Notes: generated by a model from the sequence alone, not told the origin. 64,000 nucleotides of DNA from Candidatus Gastranaerophilales bacterium HUM_9 (GCA_002103075.1 DABG01000018.1:406585-470584), one strand, 5' to 3'. Counted from the stretch's first letter, positions 45,071 through 54,004 are shown. A program made the numbers and translations.

Positions 45071-45511
45071 ATGACTGTATTAAAAATTCAAAGACTTGAA
45101 CACAATAGAATTTTACCAGAATATAAAACCGAAGGTGCTGCTGGCATGGACTTATGTGCAGCGATTAGCGAACCTATCGAATTGAAACCTCTTGAAAGAA
45201 CTTTGATTCCTACAGGGTTAAAGATTGAATTAGAACACGGATACGAAGCACAAGTTAGACCTCGTTCTGGTTTGTCTATCAAGCACGGTATTACTTTGAT
45301 AAATTGTGTCGGTACAATTGATGAAGATTATAGAGGCGAACTTTGTGTGCCTATCGTTAATCTTTCTAATGAAAGTTATACAATCCAACCTGACGAAAGA
45401 ATTGCTCAAATGTTGATTACAAGAGTTGAGCAAGCAAAATTAGAGGTTGTTACAGAATTGTCTGAAACAACTCGTGGCGAAGGTGGATTTGGTTCAACAG
45501 GAAAAGTATAA
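45071..45511 (+). CDS. dut: dUTP diphosphatase
   Basis: 146 residues, a trimeric-type dUTPase. It hydrolyses dUTP to dUMP and prevents uracil incorporation. All five motifs are present: GAAGMDLCA, PRSGLSIKHG, NCVGTIDEDYRGEL, ERIAQMLI and the C-terminal P-loop-like GEGGFGSTG. GGGAG lies before the ATG. The glycosyltransferase gene starts 1 bp after its stop. Confidence 0.97.
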   Translation: MTVLKIQRLEHNRILPEYKTEGAAGMDLCAAISEPIELKPLERTLIPTGLKIELEHGYEAQVRPRSGLSIKHGITLINCVGTIDEDYRGELCVPIVNLSNESYTIQPDERIAQMLITRVEQAKLEVVTELSETTRGEGGFGSTGKV

Positions 45512-45512
45512 G

Positions 45513-46499
45513 ATGATTAAGCGTATTTTGGCAATAAATTTTGGTGGATTAGGTGACGAGATTTTGTTTTTACCTGCTCTGATTTCTTTAAAAAAAGAGT
45601 TCCCGTACGCTAAAATTACACTTGCACTAGAACCAAGAAGTAAGGCGATTCAACAACTTAGTGATGTGGTCGATGACGTTATTTTAGTTGATTTAAAACG
45701 TAAGAATAAATATATTGAACTTTTTGGACTTGTTACAAAGGCAATATTTGGTGATTTTCAAATGGTAATAGCATCAGGCGCTAATCCAATGATGTCTGTT
45801 ATTGAAACGATGACGTTTATACCTAAACGATATGGGTATGATACTGGAAAATTAAGTCGATGGCTTTTGACAAAGGCTATTCCGTTGAATAAAAACCAAT
45901 ATGCTGGAAATATGTATCACGATTTGGTTAGTGATGTCACTGATTGTAAAACAGAGTTACCTGAAATCAACTCACCAAAGGTGGATAAGATACCGAATAC
46001 TGTTTTAATTCACCCTGGAGTGAGTTTAATGAGTAAGGAAAAAGGTTGTATTAAGTCTATCACTTCAAGAGAGTGGGCAAAGTTGATTGATATGTTGGCA
46101 CAACGTGGTAAACGTGTGTTGTTGGCAGGTGGTCCAGATGATAAACAGTGTATTGAAGAAATTGTACAGTATTCTCAAACAAAACAGTTTGAAAACTTGT
46201 ATGGTAAGACTAAGAATTTGCAGGATTTAGCTAAATTGATTGGTGCAGCAGAAAGGTTTGTATGCTCTGATTCAGCACCTTTGCATATTGCAGTCGCTTT
46301 AAAAACAAGAACTTTTGCATTTTTTGGTCCAACTGATGATAAAAAATTGATACCTCAAAACGAGTTTGTTACAGCATTGAAAACCAATGATGGTTGTCCT
46401 TTGAAACCTTGTTTATGGGAAAGAAGAATGACTTCTTGTGAAGAGTTGATGTGTTTGAAATACGATTTTGATAAACTCGTTGAAACAATTTTGGGATAG
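45513..46499 (+). CDS. glycosyltransferase family 9 (heptosyltransferase-like)
   Basis: 328 residues from ATG 45513; AGGAAAAG just upstream, inside dut, supports this start. GT9 landmarks: ILAINFGGLGDEILFLPAL at the N-terminus, VLIHPGVSLMSKEKG, VLLAGGPDD and VCSDSAPLHIAVAL, then FAFFGPTDD. Such enzymes transfer heptose or related sugars in LPS core synthesis from ADP-heptose. This suggests a Gram-negative envelope, but the actual sugar is not determined. Probably co-transcribed with dut; ends at a strong terminator. Confidence 0.88.
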   Translation: MIKRILAINFGGLGDEILFLPALISLKKEFPYAKITLALEPRSKAIQQLSDVVDDVILVDLKRKNKYIELFGLVTKAIFGDFQMVIASGANPMMSVIETMTFIPKRYGYDTGKLSRWLLTKAIPLNKNQYAGNMYHDLVSDVTDCKTELPEINSPKVDKIPNTVLIHPGVSLMSKEKGCIKSITSREWAKLIDMLAQRGKRVLLAGGPDDKQCIEEIVQYSQTKQFENLYGKTKNLQDLAKLIGAAERFVCSDSAPLHIAVALKTRTFAFFGPTDDKKLIPQNEFVTALKTNDGCPLKPCLWERRMTSCEELMCLKYDFDKLVETILG

Positions 46500-46520
46500 T
46501 TTATTCTAGAAAAATGTAAA

Positions 46521-46554
46521 AAACAAGGTCGGAATTATAATTCTGACCTTGTTT
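46521..46554. terminator. bidirectional terminator
   Basis: AAACAAGGTC / GACCTTGTTT with an inner GGAAT/ATTCT extension. Serves the GT9 gene (+) and the hypothetical gene (-). Confidence 0.88.
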
Positions 46555-46579
46555 TATGTATATTTGTTTGATTTATAAA

Positions 46580-47575
46580 TTATTTTAAATCAGATTCTTT
46601 GATACCATATTTTTTGCAAAGTGCCTTACGAGCATTAGCATCAACTGTGTTTTGAATTACTTGAAGTTTTTCACAAAGTTGTTCGTTTGTCTTTTTGATA
46701 TCATCTACATCTTGTAATTCAGAGAACATAAACGATTTAACACCTTTCATAGCTTTTTTCAAAATTGCATTTTGTTCATTTTCAGACAAGTCTTCAATGC
46801 TTCTTAAGTCTAGTGATTCAATCATTTCTTTTGGTGTAACGGTATTATCATAATCGTTGTTACCAACAATACGAGAGTTCATTTCATATTTATGTGCGAT
46901 TGCATCAATTGTTGCCTGTGCATCTTCAATCGCTTTACCAAATTTTTCACTTCTTTCTGGGTCATCACGTCTAATTCTTTCAAAGTTACCGCTTAATAAT
47001 GCTTTTAAAACAGTAACGTCTTTTTGATATTTGCAGATTTCTGAATAATCTAGGCAATCAGTTAATTCACCAGATGTAACAAAATCACGTTTGTATTCTT
47101 CCATGCTTTTGTTGCTTAGTTCTTTGTCATAACTTGGTATGTTATCTTCATTTTCAACATATTCGGTAGCTTTTGTTGGGTGATAATAGTCATTCCCGTC
47201 ATCTAATGCAATTGCAACTGGTGCAGCAATTGTTGCTAATGCCATTAATGAACCCATTAGAGCATTTTTATATGAACGGCTTTTTTTAGGAGCTGTATCT
47301 TCATTTGTTTCAACATTAGTTGTTTCTAGAACAACAGGAACAATTTCTTTTTGTGTGGCTTTTATCTCGTCACGCATTGCTTTTGGCATATAGTCCAAAT
47401 GTTCCATATCCACAGGTCTTGTTTGTCGTGGTTGGATTATTTGAACTTCGATTTTTTGTATCGGTTTATTTTCAACAGCTGGATTGTTGTTTGTAACATT
47501 TTGTTTTTTGTTGTGTCTTTTGTTGTTGTTTACGTGGTGCTTTCTAGAAGCAAAACTAATTGGTTGATTCATCAT
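46580..47575 (-). CDS. hypothetical protein with one membrane segment and PISFAS leader
   Basis: 331 residues. MMNQPISFASRKHH begins with the short S-F-x-S pattern seen in other unexplained proteins here. A His/Asn/Lys-rich disordered region follows (about 10-95). One hydrophobic helix (ALMGSLMALATIAAPVAIAL, about 110-129) precedes an acidic helical domain (150-331) with four or five Cys. Predicted as single-pass, with the basic N-terminus probably inside. No family or enzymatic motif recognised. Monocistronic between a shared terminator and the NhaC-type gene. Confidence 0.6.
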   Translation of the reverse strand: MMNQPISFASRKHHVNNNKRHNKKQNVTNNNPAVENKPIQKIEVQIIQPRQTRPVDMEHLDYMPKAMRDEIKATQKEIVPVVLETTNVETNEDTAPKKSRSYKNALMGSLMALATIAAPVAIALDDGNDYYHPTKATEYVENEDNIPSYDKELSNKSMEEYKRDFVTSGELTDCLDYSEICKYQKDVTVLKALLSGNFERIRRDDPERSEKFGKAIEDAQATIDAIAHKYEMNSRIVGNNDYDNTVTPKEMIESLDLRSIEDLSENEQNAILKKAMKGVKSFMFSELQDVDDIKKTNEQLCEKLQVIQNTVDANARKALCKKYGIKESDLK

Positions 47576-47720
47576 AGTACATTACCTTCACTTTCATGTT
47601 TCTTAAATCATGTCAATTCTGAAAATTGATTGTTTTTTAAAAATAGTTAACATAAATTTACATGAACATAACAAAATAAATTCATGCTATTATAAAAAAA
47701 GTGAATAAAGAGGGAAAATA

Positions 47721-49037
47721 ATGAGGCATGAAGAACATATACAATGGAGAGAATCTAGTTTTAAGGCGATAATACCATTTATTGTGTTCATTTTGTTTTA
47801 TTTTGGTTTTTCACTTTGGACAAGAGATTTTTCTAAAGTTCCTATGACTGTTGCGTTTTTGATATCATCAGTCGTTGCATTGACCCTTAATCATAAAGAA
47901 AAATTAAGTAAAAAAATAGAGCTTTTTGCACTTGGTATGGGAAACAAAGACATCATGATAATGTGTCTTGTGTTTATTTTGGCAGGTGCCTTTACAGCTA
48001 GTGCTAAGGCGGTTGGCGGTGTAGAAGCTGTTGTTATGATATCTCAACATTTTATACCTGCACAGTTTATGGTTTTAGGTTTGTTTGTGATTTCTGCCTT
48101 GATTTCGCTTGCTATTGGGACATCTTGCGGTACGATTGCAGCTATTGTTCCTATTGCGGTTACTATATCTCAATCGTTTGGGATAAATCCATCTTTTGTA
48201 CTTGGTGCAACAGTTGGTGGTGCGATGTTTGGGGATAATATGTCTTTGATTTCAGATACAAAGATTGCTGCAAGCAGAACGCAGAATGTTGAAATGCGTG
48301 ATGAGATGTTATCAAATCTTAGAATAATCACTATTCCAGCTATTTTGTGTTTGATACTTTATACTTTACCAATTTTTTCAAGCACAACTTGTCAGGTTGC
48401 TCAAACTGTTTTGACGGCTGATAATTATGTGAAAATCTGTCCTTATGTATTGTTGTTAATCTTAGGGATATCTGGTGTAAATGTAATGTTCTTGTTGTTT
48501 TTTGGAACGATTTTGAATGTGATTATTGGATTGTATTATAACATGTTTGGAATATTTGATGCCTTTAGTTATATAGGTGACGGTACAATAAGCATGGCTA
48601 CAACTCTTATTGTTGCAATGCTTGCTGGTGGCTTGCTGTTGTTGGTTAGATATAATGGCGGTATTACTTATATAATCAATGAAACAGGACGTTGGATTAA
48701 GGATAAAAGAACTTGTGAAGTAGGTATTTGTTTTCTTGTTGGGATAATAAATTTATTTACGGCAAATAATACTGTTGCAATCATTACGTCGGGTTCTATC
48801 GCAAGGGAATTATCAAGTAAACACGAGGTTTCACCTGTTAGAACAGCGAGTTTGTTGGATACTACTTCTTGTGTGGTTCAGGGTATTATTCCTTACGGTG
48901 CACAAATTCTTATTGCAACAAGTTTGGCATCTTCTATTGGAGTAAGTTCATTTACGATTTTAAAAGGTATGTTTTACCCTGTTTTAATTGCGTTTGGGTT
49001 GTTATTTTCTGTGCTTAGAACAAAGAATGATAAATGA
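47721..49037 (+). CDS. NhaC-type Na+/H+ antiporter family protein
   Basis: 438 residues with about ten membrane helices. Characteristic segments: LVFILAGAFTASAKAVGG, AIGTSCGTIAAIVPIAV and GATVGGAMFGDNMSLISDT (the GDN-S-x-x-SDT signature of NhaC-like carriers), with LFTANNTVAII near the end. Family members exchange Na+ for H+ or carry amino acid/organic acid pairs. The family is secure; the substrate is not. AGAGGG lies before the ATG. Single gene. Confidence 0.88.
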   Translation: MRHEEHIQWRESSFKAIIPFIVFILFYFGFSLWTRDFSKVPMTVAFLISSVVALTLNHKEKLSKKIELFALGMGNKDIMIMCLVFILAGAFTASAKAVGGVEAVVMISQHFIPAQFMVLGLFVISALISLAIGTSCGTIAAIVPIAVTISQSFGINPSFVLGATVGGAMFGDNMSLISDTKIAASRTQNVEMRDEMLSNLRIITIPAILCLILYTLPIFSSTTCQVAQTVLTADNYVKICPYVLLLILGISGVNVMFLLFFGTILNVIIGLYYNMFGIFDAFSYIGDGTISMATTLIVAMLAGGLLLLVRYNGGITYIINETGRWIKDKRTCEVGICFLVGIINLFTANNTVAIITSGSIARELSSKHEVSPVRTASLLDTTSCVVQGIIPYGAQILIATSLASSIGVSSFTILKGMFYPVLIAFGLLFSVLRTKNDK

Positions 49038-49078
49038 TTTTGTTTGAAATGTTATTTGTTAGGTTTATCATCGTTAAT

Positions 49079-49375
49079 ACGTCATTGCGAACGATTGAAC
49101 AGTTTGTAATGTATTAAGTGTGGCAATCCATAAATCAACGGTTCTGCGTACACAAAAAGTCTTTTTCTGGATTACCACGTCGCTTCGCTCCTCGTAATGA
49201 CGAGCTATACATGTTCAAGGGGATGCTGAAATAAATTCAGCATGACATAGACACTACCTCACAAAATGTCATTCCGAACTTGTTTCGGAATCCCTGCGAA
49301 GACTTTAGGGGGATCCTTCGGCAATTTTGCACAAAACAGTTCCTTTGCCTCTGGATGACGGTATACTTGCGTCAC
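49079..49375. repeat. mosaic intergenic repeat block
   Basis: Module C (CGTCATTGCGAACGATTGAA, from 49080), D in reverse (TTCTGGATTACCACGTCGCT), F (GATGCTGAAATAAATTCAGC, then GTCATTCCGAACTTGTTTCG) and a rearranged A-like end with an insertion (GGGGGATCCTTCGGCAATTT ... CCTCTGGATGACG). Confidence 0.82.
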
Positions 49376-50203
49376 TTATTTATTAATATTCTTCTTTGCT
49401 GTTTCTTTGATTTTTTTAAGGTGTTGTTCAAATGCACGATACCATTTTAGTTTTTGTTGGAATAATGTTTCATAGCCATCGAATCTGGCATGAGAGATGT
49501 TTTTTAATTGGTTGTCGCATAAACTTTCAAGAGTTTCTGCTAGGTATTCTGCGTATTCTTTTCTGTTTATTTTGTCATCAGCTAATTCAATTACATCACC
49601 AAATTCAACCCATACTTCTGGTCTGTTATCTCTCAAGAATAAGTAATCAACAGCTACAGGTACAAGGTTAACTTTTCCGTATTTTTTTACAGCTTTTTGT
49701 GCGATATATGATAAACCTGATTGAAATTCGATTGGTCTAAAATACGGTGGTCTAATAATACCCTGAGGAAACAAATACAAGATGTTATCAAGGTTTCCAA
49801 CCACTTCGACTGAGTATTTTAGAGATTCCATAGAGGCTTGTGGAGATTTTTTGTTTACGCTAAAAGCTCCGCCACGTCTAAGTAACGGAAAACGATTAAG
49901 TTCTTCAACCATTAGTCTAATTTGTTTTTTACATATACGGTTGCAGATATTGTAACCAACAATTCCGTCCCACCAGTTTGTGTGTGGTGCAAACATAATT
50001 GTAGGGATTTCTTTGTTGCGAGCGTTATATTTTTCAACTCCTTTATACCTGAAGGCATAAAAACGGTTTTCTAACATTCCATAGAAAAATCTATCTGCAA
50101 CCCATAACCAAAATGGTGATGTTTTTGCAGCTCTAAACCTTTCGTCTTTTTTCCTCAACTTTGTAGGAGGAACTTCACAATATAACTCGTCTAAATTTCC
50201 CAT
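49376..50203 (-). CDS. PlsC-like 1-acyl-glycerol-phosphate acyltransferase family protein
   Basis: 275 residues. The acyltransferase signature HTNWWD (H74-x4-D79) is followed by a RGGAFSVNK stretch and FPQG (145-148), where the family usually has FPEG. No strong membrane helix beyond the aromatic N-terminal region. Known members acylate lysophosphatidate; divergent ones acylate other lipids or carotenoid glycosides. E to Q in motif III suggests an atypical acceptor. No Shine-Dalgarno; a -10 box ends 6 nt before the ATG. Confidence 0.8.
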   Translation of the reverse strand: MGNLDELYCEVPPTKLRKKDERFRAAKTSPFWLWVADRFFYGMLENRFYAFRYKGVEKYNARNKEIPTIMFAPHTNWWDGIVGYNICNRICKKQIRLMVEELNRFPLLRRGGAFSVNKKSPQASMESLKYSVEVVGNLDNILYLFPQGIIRPPYFRPIEFQSGLSYIAQKAVKKYGKVNLVPVAVDYLFLRDNRPEVWVEFGDVIELADDKINRKEYAEYLAETLESLCDNQLKNISHARFDGYETLFQQKLKWYRAFEQHLKKIKETAKKNINK

Positions 50204-50209
50204 ATAACT

Positions 50210-50239
50210 ATCATATCACTAGATAGGCGGTTTTGTGAA
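50210..50239 (-). promoter_or_regulatory. promoter placing transcription start at the ATG (leaderless)
   Basis: On the minus strand: TTCACA (50239-50234), an 18-nt spacer, TATGAT (50215-50210), 6 nt, then ATG (50203). No ribosome binding site. Confidence 0.6.
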
Positions 50240-50328
50240 TAAGTAAAAAGGATTATATTAAAAATTTTTACAAAACTTAGGTTTTGTTTAAAAAAATATG
50301 ATATACTCTTAAAAAACAAGGAGTTTTT

Positions 50329-50961
50329 ATGAAGAAAATAATAGTTTTAATATCGTTTTTTATGTTAGGAATTCTGCCAGTACTTGCTGATACAATGGTT
50401 GTACAGGCGGTGACAGATATTTCTACCGCTAATCCTGAACAAGAGGTTAAGGTAAGAGTTTTAAGAAATTGTACTTTAGCAGATATGCCTTTGAAAATAG
50501 GTGATGTCTTAGAGGGCAAGATGATAGCTACTGATCCTAAACGATTGAAACGTGATGCTACTTTTACGTTTTATCCTTTGAGTTGTATTGATTTGAATGG
50601 TAAAGTAACAAGATTTTCAATGTTATATTATGGCAAATTTTCTGCAAAGTTTGAATTAGATGTAGGAAAGGTTGCCGAAAGTGCGGTTGTATCTGTAGCG
50701 AATCATTTTGTTAAAGGGATTGGAACAGGGTTTTATGCTGTTCAGGGTGCTGTGAAGAATAAAGACGGTAATCCAATAAAATCAGCAGTGGTTAATGTGT
50801 ATGAAAATTCTATTCTTTCTTATGCAAACAAAGGTGAAGAACTTACGATACCTAAAGATAGTGTGTTTGGGTTGAAGTTTTCTGAATGTGAAAATGAACC
50901 ATTGAGCGATGAGGAAAAAGAGGAACTTCAAAATATTCAAGAACAACAGAAGAAGAAGTAA
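50329..50961 (+). CDS. exported protein of unknown function
   Basis: 210 residues. Signal peptide MKKIIVLISFFMLGILPVLA, cleavage probable before DTMVVQ. The mature part is beta-rich (EVKVRVLRNCTLADMPLKIG, YPLSCIDLNGKVTRFSMLYY), with two Cys that could pair, and a charged Glu/Gln/Lys tail. AAGGAG before the ATG. No family recognised. Single gene followed by a repeat block. Confidence 0.68.
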   Translation: MKKIIVLISFFMLGILPVLADTMVVQAVTDISTANPEQEVKVRVLRNCTLADMPLKIGDVLEGKMIATDPKRLKRDATFTFYPLSCIDLNGKVTRFSMLYYGKFSAKFELDVGKVAESAVVSVANHFVKGIGTGFYAVQGAVKNKDGNPIKSAVVNVYENSILSYANKGEELTIPKDSVFGLKFSECENEPLSDEEKEELQNIQEQQKKK

Positions 50962-50994
50962 AATTGAAACAATAATCTATGATAGTTTCAGGGG

Positions 50995-51190
50995 CTCTCA
51001 AAAGTTTTTATACACGTCATTACGAGGAACGGAGTGACGTGGTAATCCAGAAAAAGCCTTTTTATGTACGCAGAACCGTTGATTTATGGATTGCCACACT
51101 TAATACATTACAAACTGTTCAATCGCTCGCAATGACGGTTTAAAATTATCATGGACAGTAGTGGAACTAGTTTCGGAATCCCTGCGTACA
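50995..51190. repeat. mosaic intergenic repeat block
   Basis: Module D (CGTCATTACGAGGAACGGAG, from 51012), module C in reverse (TTATGGATTGCCACACTTAA, to about 51137), module F in reverse (ATCATGGACAGTAGTGGAAC) and GTTTCGGAATCCCTGCG. The same order recurs at about 59383-59555. Confidence 0.85.
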
Positions 51191-51277
51191 TAATAAAAAC
51201 AATTTATCCAATTTAAAAACCTTAGTCCATAAAAGACCAAGGTTTTGGTTTTATTAGATATTTTCAGTTATTCTTAT

Positions 51278-51637
51278 TTATTCACTTAGTGATAGAAGTG
51301 ATTTAACAGAGCTTGCGTTTTCTCTCACTTCTTGAACAGAGTGCATATTGATTGTATCGTCAAGAATTCTGATTGCTTCTGACTTGTCTTCAAGAGCAAG
51401 AATTTCATTAACTGTACTCATTGCAACTACTGGACTCATATCGTTGATGCCTTTACCTTCGTTTATGATAACAACTTTTAATGAGTCGTGAATATTTTTT
51501 CTAACTAATGCTTGTGCTGTTCTTTCTCTGATTTCAGCATCAGCAGAGTTTGTTCCCAATTCTTCTAAAACAGCGATTGATTCTGTATCTTCGTGTGATT
51601 CTAATGCACTGATGATTTTTTCTATAGTACTGTTCAT
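51278..51637 (-). CDS. small helical repeat (HEAT-like) protein
   Basis: 119 residues, all-helical. Two or three ~35-residue helical hairpins can be seen: IISALESHEDTESIAVLEEL, AEIRERTAQALVRK and ILALEDKSEAIRILDDTI with VQEVRENASSVKSLL. The spacing resembles HEAT or armadillo repeats, protein-binding modules. The start codon overlaps the stop of the upstream gene by one base (TAATG), so it is coupled to the FKG/FTG-motif protein and probably works with it. No enzymatic residues. Confidence 0.6.
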   Translation of the reverse strand: MNSTIEKIISALESHEDTESIAVLEELGTNSADAEIRERTAQALVRKNIHDSLKVVIINEGKGINDMSPVVAMSTVNEILALEDKSEAIRILDDTINMHSVQEVRENASSVKSLLSLSE

Positions 51638-52167
51638 TACGCAGCCACCCTTTCTTTACCAAGTGCACTTTCTAAACTGATTTTTGCATTTTCAGCCAAC
51701 CAAGTTGAACGTAAGTCTTGAACAGATGCTTTATTGTTAATATGTTTAGTTGCCAAAATTTTTGGACCGTTAGCTTCTTCTAAATGTTCAATATTATGGC
51801 TATGAAAAACGCTAGAAATTTTGTCTTGTACATTTCTACCCATTTCAGCGATAGAGTTTTTAGTAGCTTTCATAGCTGCTATTCCATTGTTGAATGTTTG
51901 TTTAACATTGTGAGCAAACTTCACGATTGGTTGAGTGATGCTTGTTTTGAAGTTGTTCATAGCACCAACTACTGCACTAGCAACCATTTTTATTTTGCTT
52001 GGCTTTTGTTCAATCGGTTTAATAGATTGGAACACGTCAGCGAATGGTAATACGCTACCTGTGAATGATTTGCCTTTAAAACTATTATGTTCAAATGGAT
52101 TTGTAGATGTTTTTTTATTAATACTTAGAGAACCGAATTTTGCCCCTAATATAGCCTTGATTTCCAT
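51637..52167 (-). CDS. hypothetical protein with N-terminal SFKGKSFTG motif
   Basis: 176 residues. The first 40 residues contain KFGSLS, NSFKGKSFTG and VLPFADVF, the clearest double copy of the short [ST]-F-x-G motif in the window. The rest is a long basic amphipathic helix region (IKMVASAVVGAMNNFKTSIT, KFAHNVKQTFNNGIAAMKAT) and a polar tail ending ALGKERVAA. No cleavable signal peptide. GAGGTAG before the ATG. Coupled to the HEAT-like gene. Family unknown. Confidence 0.58.
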   Translation of the reverse strand: MEIKAILGAKFGSLSINKKTSTNPFEHNSFKGKSFTGSVLPFADVFQSIKPIEQKPSKIKMVASAVVGAMNNFKTSITQPIVKFAHNVKQTFNNGIAAMKATKNSIAEMGRNVQDKISSVFHSHNIEHLEEANGPKILATKHINNKASVQDLRSTWLAENAKISLESALGKERVAA

Positions 52168-52313
52168 ATATACTACCTCGTTTATGTGATATTTAACACT
52201 TCTAGCATAACATTTACAAATAAAAACAAATCATCTATATGGTGTAGATTGTTTTGTAACCTGATTTTTAAACATTTTGTAAATAAATGTAACGAAAATA
52301 ACCCGCCGTGAAA

Positions 52314-52342
52314 TTGAGAAAAGTGTATATACTTTATATATA
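52314..52342 (+). promoter_or_regulatory. promoter of the 55-aa gene
   Basis: TTGAGA (52314-52319), a 17-nt spacer, TATATA (52337-52342); the ATG follows at 52378. Confidence 0.5.
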
Positions 52343-52377
52343 TGTAAGCATTAAATAAACACGAAAGTGAGAGAGCG

Positions 52378-52545
52378 ATGTCAGTAATTAACACATACGA
52401 CATAAATGCGAAAGCAAACATAATTTCTGAAGAGTTGAAAAAAGTTGACTCAGCAGAAAGTGACGAATCTTGCATATTGTATAAGGAAATGCAGCTTATG
52501 GCAATGAACAATATGCAAAGATTTAAACTAGGTTTAAAAAAATAA
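52378..52545 (+). CDS. small protein, 55 residues
   Basis: MSVINTYDINAKANIISEEL, then a Lys/Asp/Ser/Glu stretch, one Cys (C32), a Met-rich helix (MQLMAMNNMQ) and a basic end (RFKLGLKK). AGTGAGAGA lies about 3-10 nt before the ATG as a possible ribosome binding site. A promoter-like sequence upstream and a terminator 35 bp downstream frame it exactly, which argues for a real short gene. No homologue recognised; amphipathic helices without a membrane span. Confidence 0.55.
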   Translation: MSVINTYDINAKANIISEELKKVDSAESDESCILYKEMQLMAMNNMQRFKLGLKK

Positions 52546-52579
52546 CTTAACTCAACTTAATTCCCACTAACTTAATTTT

Positions 52580-52610
52580 AGCGTCTGATTATTCTCAGTC
52601 GCTTTTTTTT
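52580..52610 (+). terminator. rho-independent terminator
   Basis: AGCG-T-CTGA / TCAG-T-CGCT stem with one mismatch, followed by eight T. Confidence 0.8.
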
Positions 52611-52631
52611 GCGGATTTTGTTCAAAAAAGA

Positions 52632-52652
52632 CGGGTCGAAATTTTCGACCCG
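52632..52652 (-). terminator. rho-independent terminator of the TRL-like gene
   Basis: CGGGTCGAAA / TTTCGACCCG stem; the minus strand continues CGTCTTTTTTG. It lies 26 bp past the stop of the TRL-like gene. Confidence 0.85.
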
Positions 52653-52677
52653 CCTTAAAACTTTTTACGATAAAAAA

Positions 52678-52992
52678 TTAGTTACCATAAACTCTTGTAG
52701 TTAGTTTTTTGAAACCGCAAATGTTTTTTACGTGTGTATCATAGTAAGTAATATTTGAAATTTTACCGTTTTTAGCAGCAGCATTTACACTGCAATCGCC
52801 TAAAGCAACGATACCAAAGTAACTTGTTGCAGTTGCAACACCTCTTTTGCTTGCAGAACCGTTAGCAAAACCAACACCAGCTTCTGTAGCATCTTTGTAT
52901 ACGAAACCGCAAACACCTTCAGCCATAGCTGCTTGTGCGTTAACAAAACCAAATGCTGCTAAGATAGCTAATACACCTAACATCTTTTTCAT
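52678..52992 (-). CDS. TRL-like exported protein
   Basis: 104 residues. Signal peptide MKKMLGVLAILAAFGFVNAQ with Ala-rich cleavage region. The mature part follows the TRL pattern: a Gly-rich start, KRGVATATSYFGIVALGDCS (the conserved lysine-glycine, then L/V-G-D-x-S), VNAAAKNGKISNITYYDTH and a closing VYGN. TRL proteins were named for lying near tRNA genes in Leptospira-like loci; their role is unknown. No tRNA is adjacent here. AGAGGGAG lies before the ATG and a terminator follows. Single gene, likely periplasmic. Confidence 0.78.
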   Translation of the reverse strand: MKKMLGVLAILAAFGFVNAQAAMAEGVCGFVYKDATEAGVGFANGSASKRGVATATSYFGIVALGDCSVNAAAKNGKISNITYYDTHVKNICGFKKLTTRVYGN

Positions 52993-53109
52993 AATTTTCT
53001 CCCTCTTATCTAAATAATGTTAAACATGATAGTTCATAAACGAATATACCATTTTAGCTTGTATTTTGTCAATAATTTCAAGTTGATTATTAAGAAATGC
53101 TTAATACAC

Positions 53110-53138
53110 TTGGGGGATTGAGAAAATAGTTGTATAAT
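53110..53138 (+). promoter_or_regulatory. promoter of the BI-1/YccA-family gene
   Basis: TTGGGG (53110-53115), a 17-nt spacer, TATAAT (53133-53138), then AAGGAG before the ATG at 53166. Confidence 0.65.
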
Positions 53139-53165
53139 ATAATCGTAGTATAGAAGGAGAAAATT

Positions 53166-53900
53166 ATGGCAAATCCAATATTGAACGACAACTTTGCTTC
53201 AGCACAGGCTGGTGATAGAGTTATTGTAGGTGGAACGATGTCTGTGTCAGGTACAATCGACAAAGCATTTTTGATGTTCTTATGTGCGTTTATTCCTGCA
53301 GCTTATACGTGGCAACAGTTTACGCTAGGTTTTACAGATAAAGTTAGTATGTTGATGATGATAGGACTTATTGTAGGCTTTGTATCTGCACTGATAGCTT
53401 CATTTACTCGTAACAAAATTTTTATGGTGCTGTATGCAGTGTGTGAGGGATTATTTTTAGGTGGTATTTCTGCTGTATTTAATCAGGCATACCCTGGAAT
53501 AGTTCTTCAAGCAGTTACTGCAACATTTGCTGCGTTGTTGTCAATGCTTGGGTTATATAGATTTAATATAATTAAATGTACAGATAAATTCAGAAGCATT
53601 ATATATATTTCAACAATATCAATAGCTGTTTTATACTTAATGCAGTGGATTGCATCATTCTTCCATTATAGCATTCCGTTTATTTTTGGTAACGGTACAT
53701 TTGGAATTGGTTTTAGTGTTGTAGTTGTTGGTATTGCAGCATTAAACTTGATTTTAGACTTTGATTTTATCGAAAAAGGTGTTCAAAACATGTTACCAAA
53801 AGATTTTGAATGGTATGGTGCATTTGGACTTATGGTTACGTTGGTTTGGTTGTACCTAGAAATTCTTAGACTTTTGGCAAAATTAAGAGATAATAATTAA
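53166..53900 (+). CDS. Bax inhibitor-1/YccA-like membrane protein
   Basis: 244 residues with seven membrane helices after a ~30-residue N-tail (MSVSGTIDKAFLMFLCAFIP). Family features: RNKIFMVLYAVCEGLFLGGI (helix 3), VLQAVTATFAALLSMLGLYR, and a C-terminal NLILDFDFIEKGVQN with two Asp in the last-helix region, where bacterial BI-1 (YetJ) has its pH/Ca2+-sensing di-aspartate. Closest to the long N-tail YccA subgroup. Role in bacteria: calcium leak or protease modulation; not certain here. Confidence 0.88.
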   Translation: MANPILNDNFASAQAGDRVIVGGTMSVSGTIDKAFLMFLCAFIPAAYTWQQFTLGFTDKVSMLMMIGLIVGFVSALIASFTRNKIFMVLYAVCEGLFLGGISAVFNQAYPGIVLQAVTATFAALLSMLGLYRFNIIKCTDKFRSIIYISTISIAVLYLMQWIASFFHYSIPFIFGNGTFGIGFSVVVVGIAALNLILDFDFIEKGVQNMLPKDFEWYGAFGLMVTLVWLYLEILRLLAKLRDNN

Positions 53901-53930
53901 AAGTTTTATTGGGAATTTATTAAAATTAAA

Positions 53931-53961
53931 AAAATCTGCTTGAAACATAGCAGATTTTTTG
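53931..53961 (+). terminator. rho-independent terminator
   Basis: AAAAATCTGCT / AGCAGATTTTT with a 7-nt loop and T-tract, between the BI-1-like gene and the repeat-solenoid gene. Confidence 0.88.
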
Positions 53962-54004
53962 TTGTTGAAATGGCAAAAAAAATTATTAGAAGTGTTATAT
54001 AAAT

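Noticed and set aside
52182..52511. 109-codon minus-strand frame
   Set aside because: Antisense to the better supported 55-aa gene and its promoter; Cys/Phe/Ile-rich composition is typical of a shadow frame.
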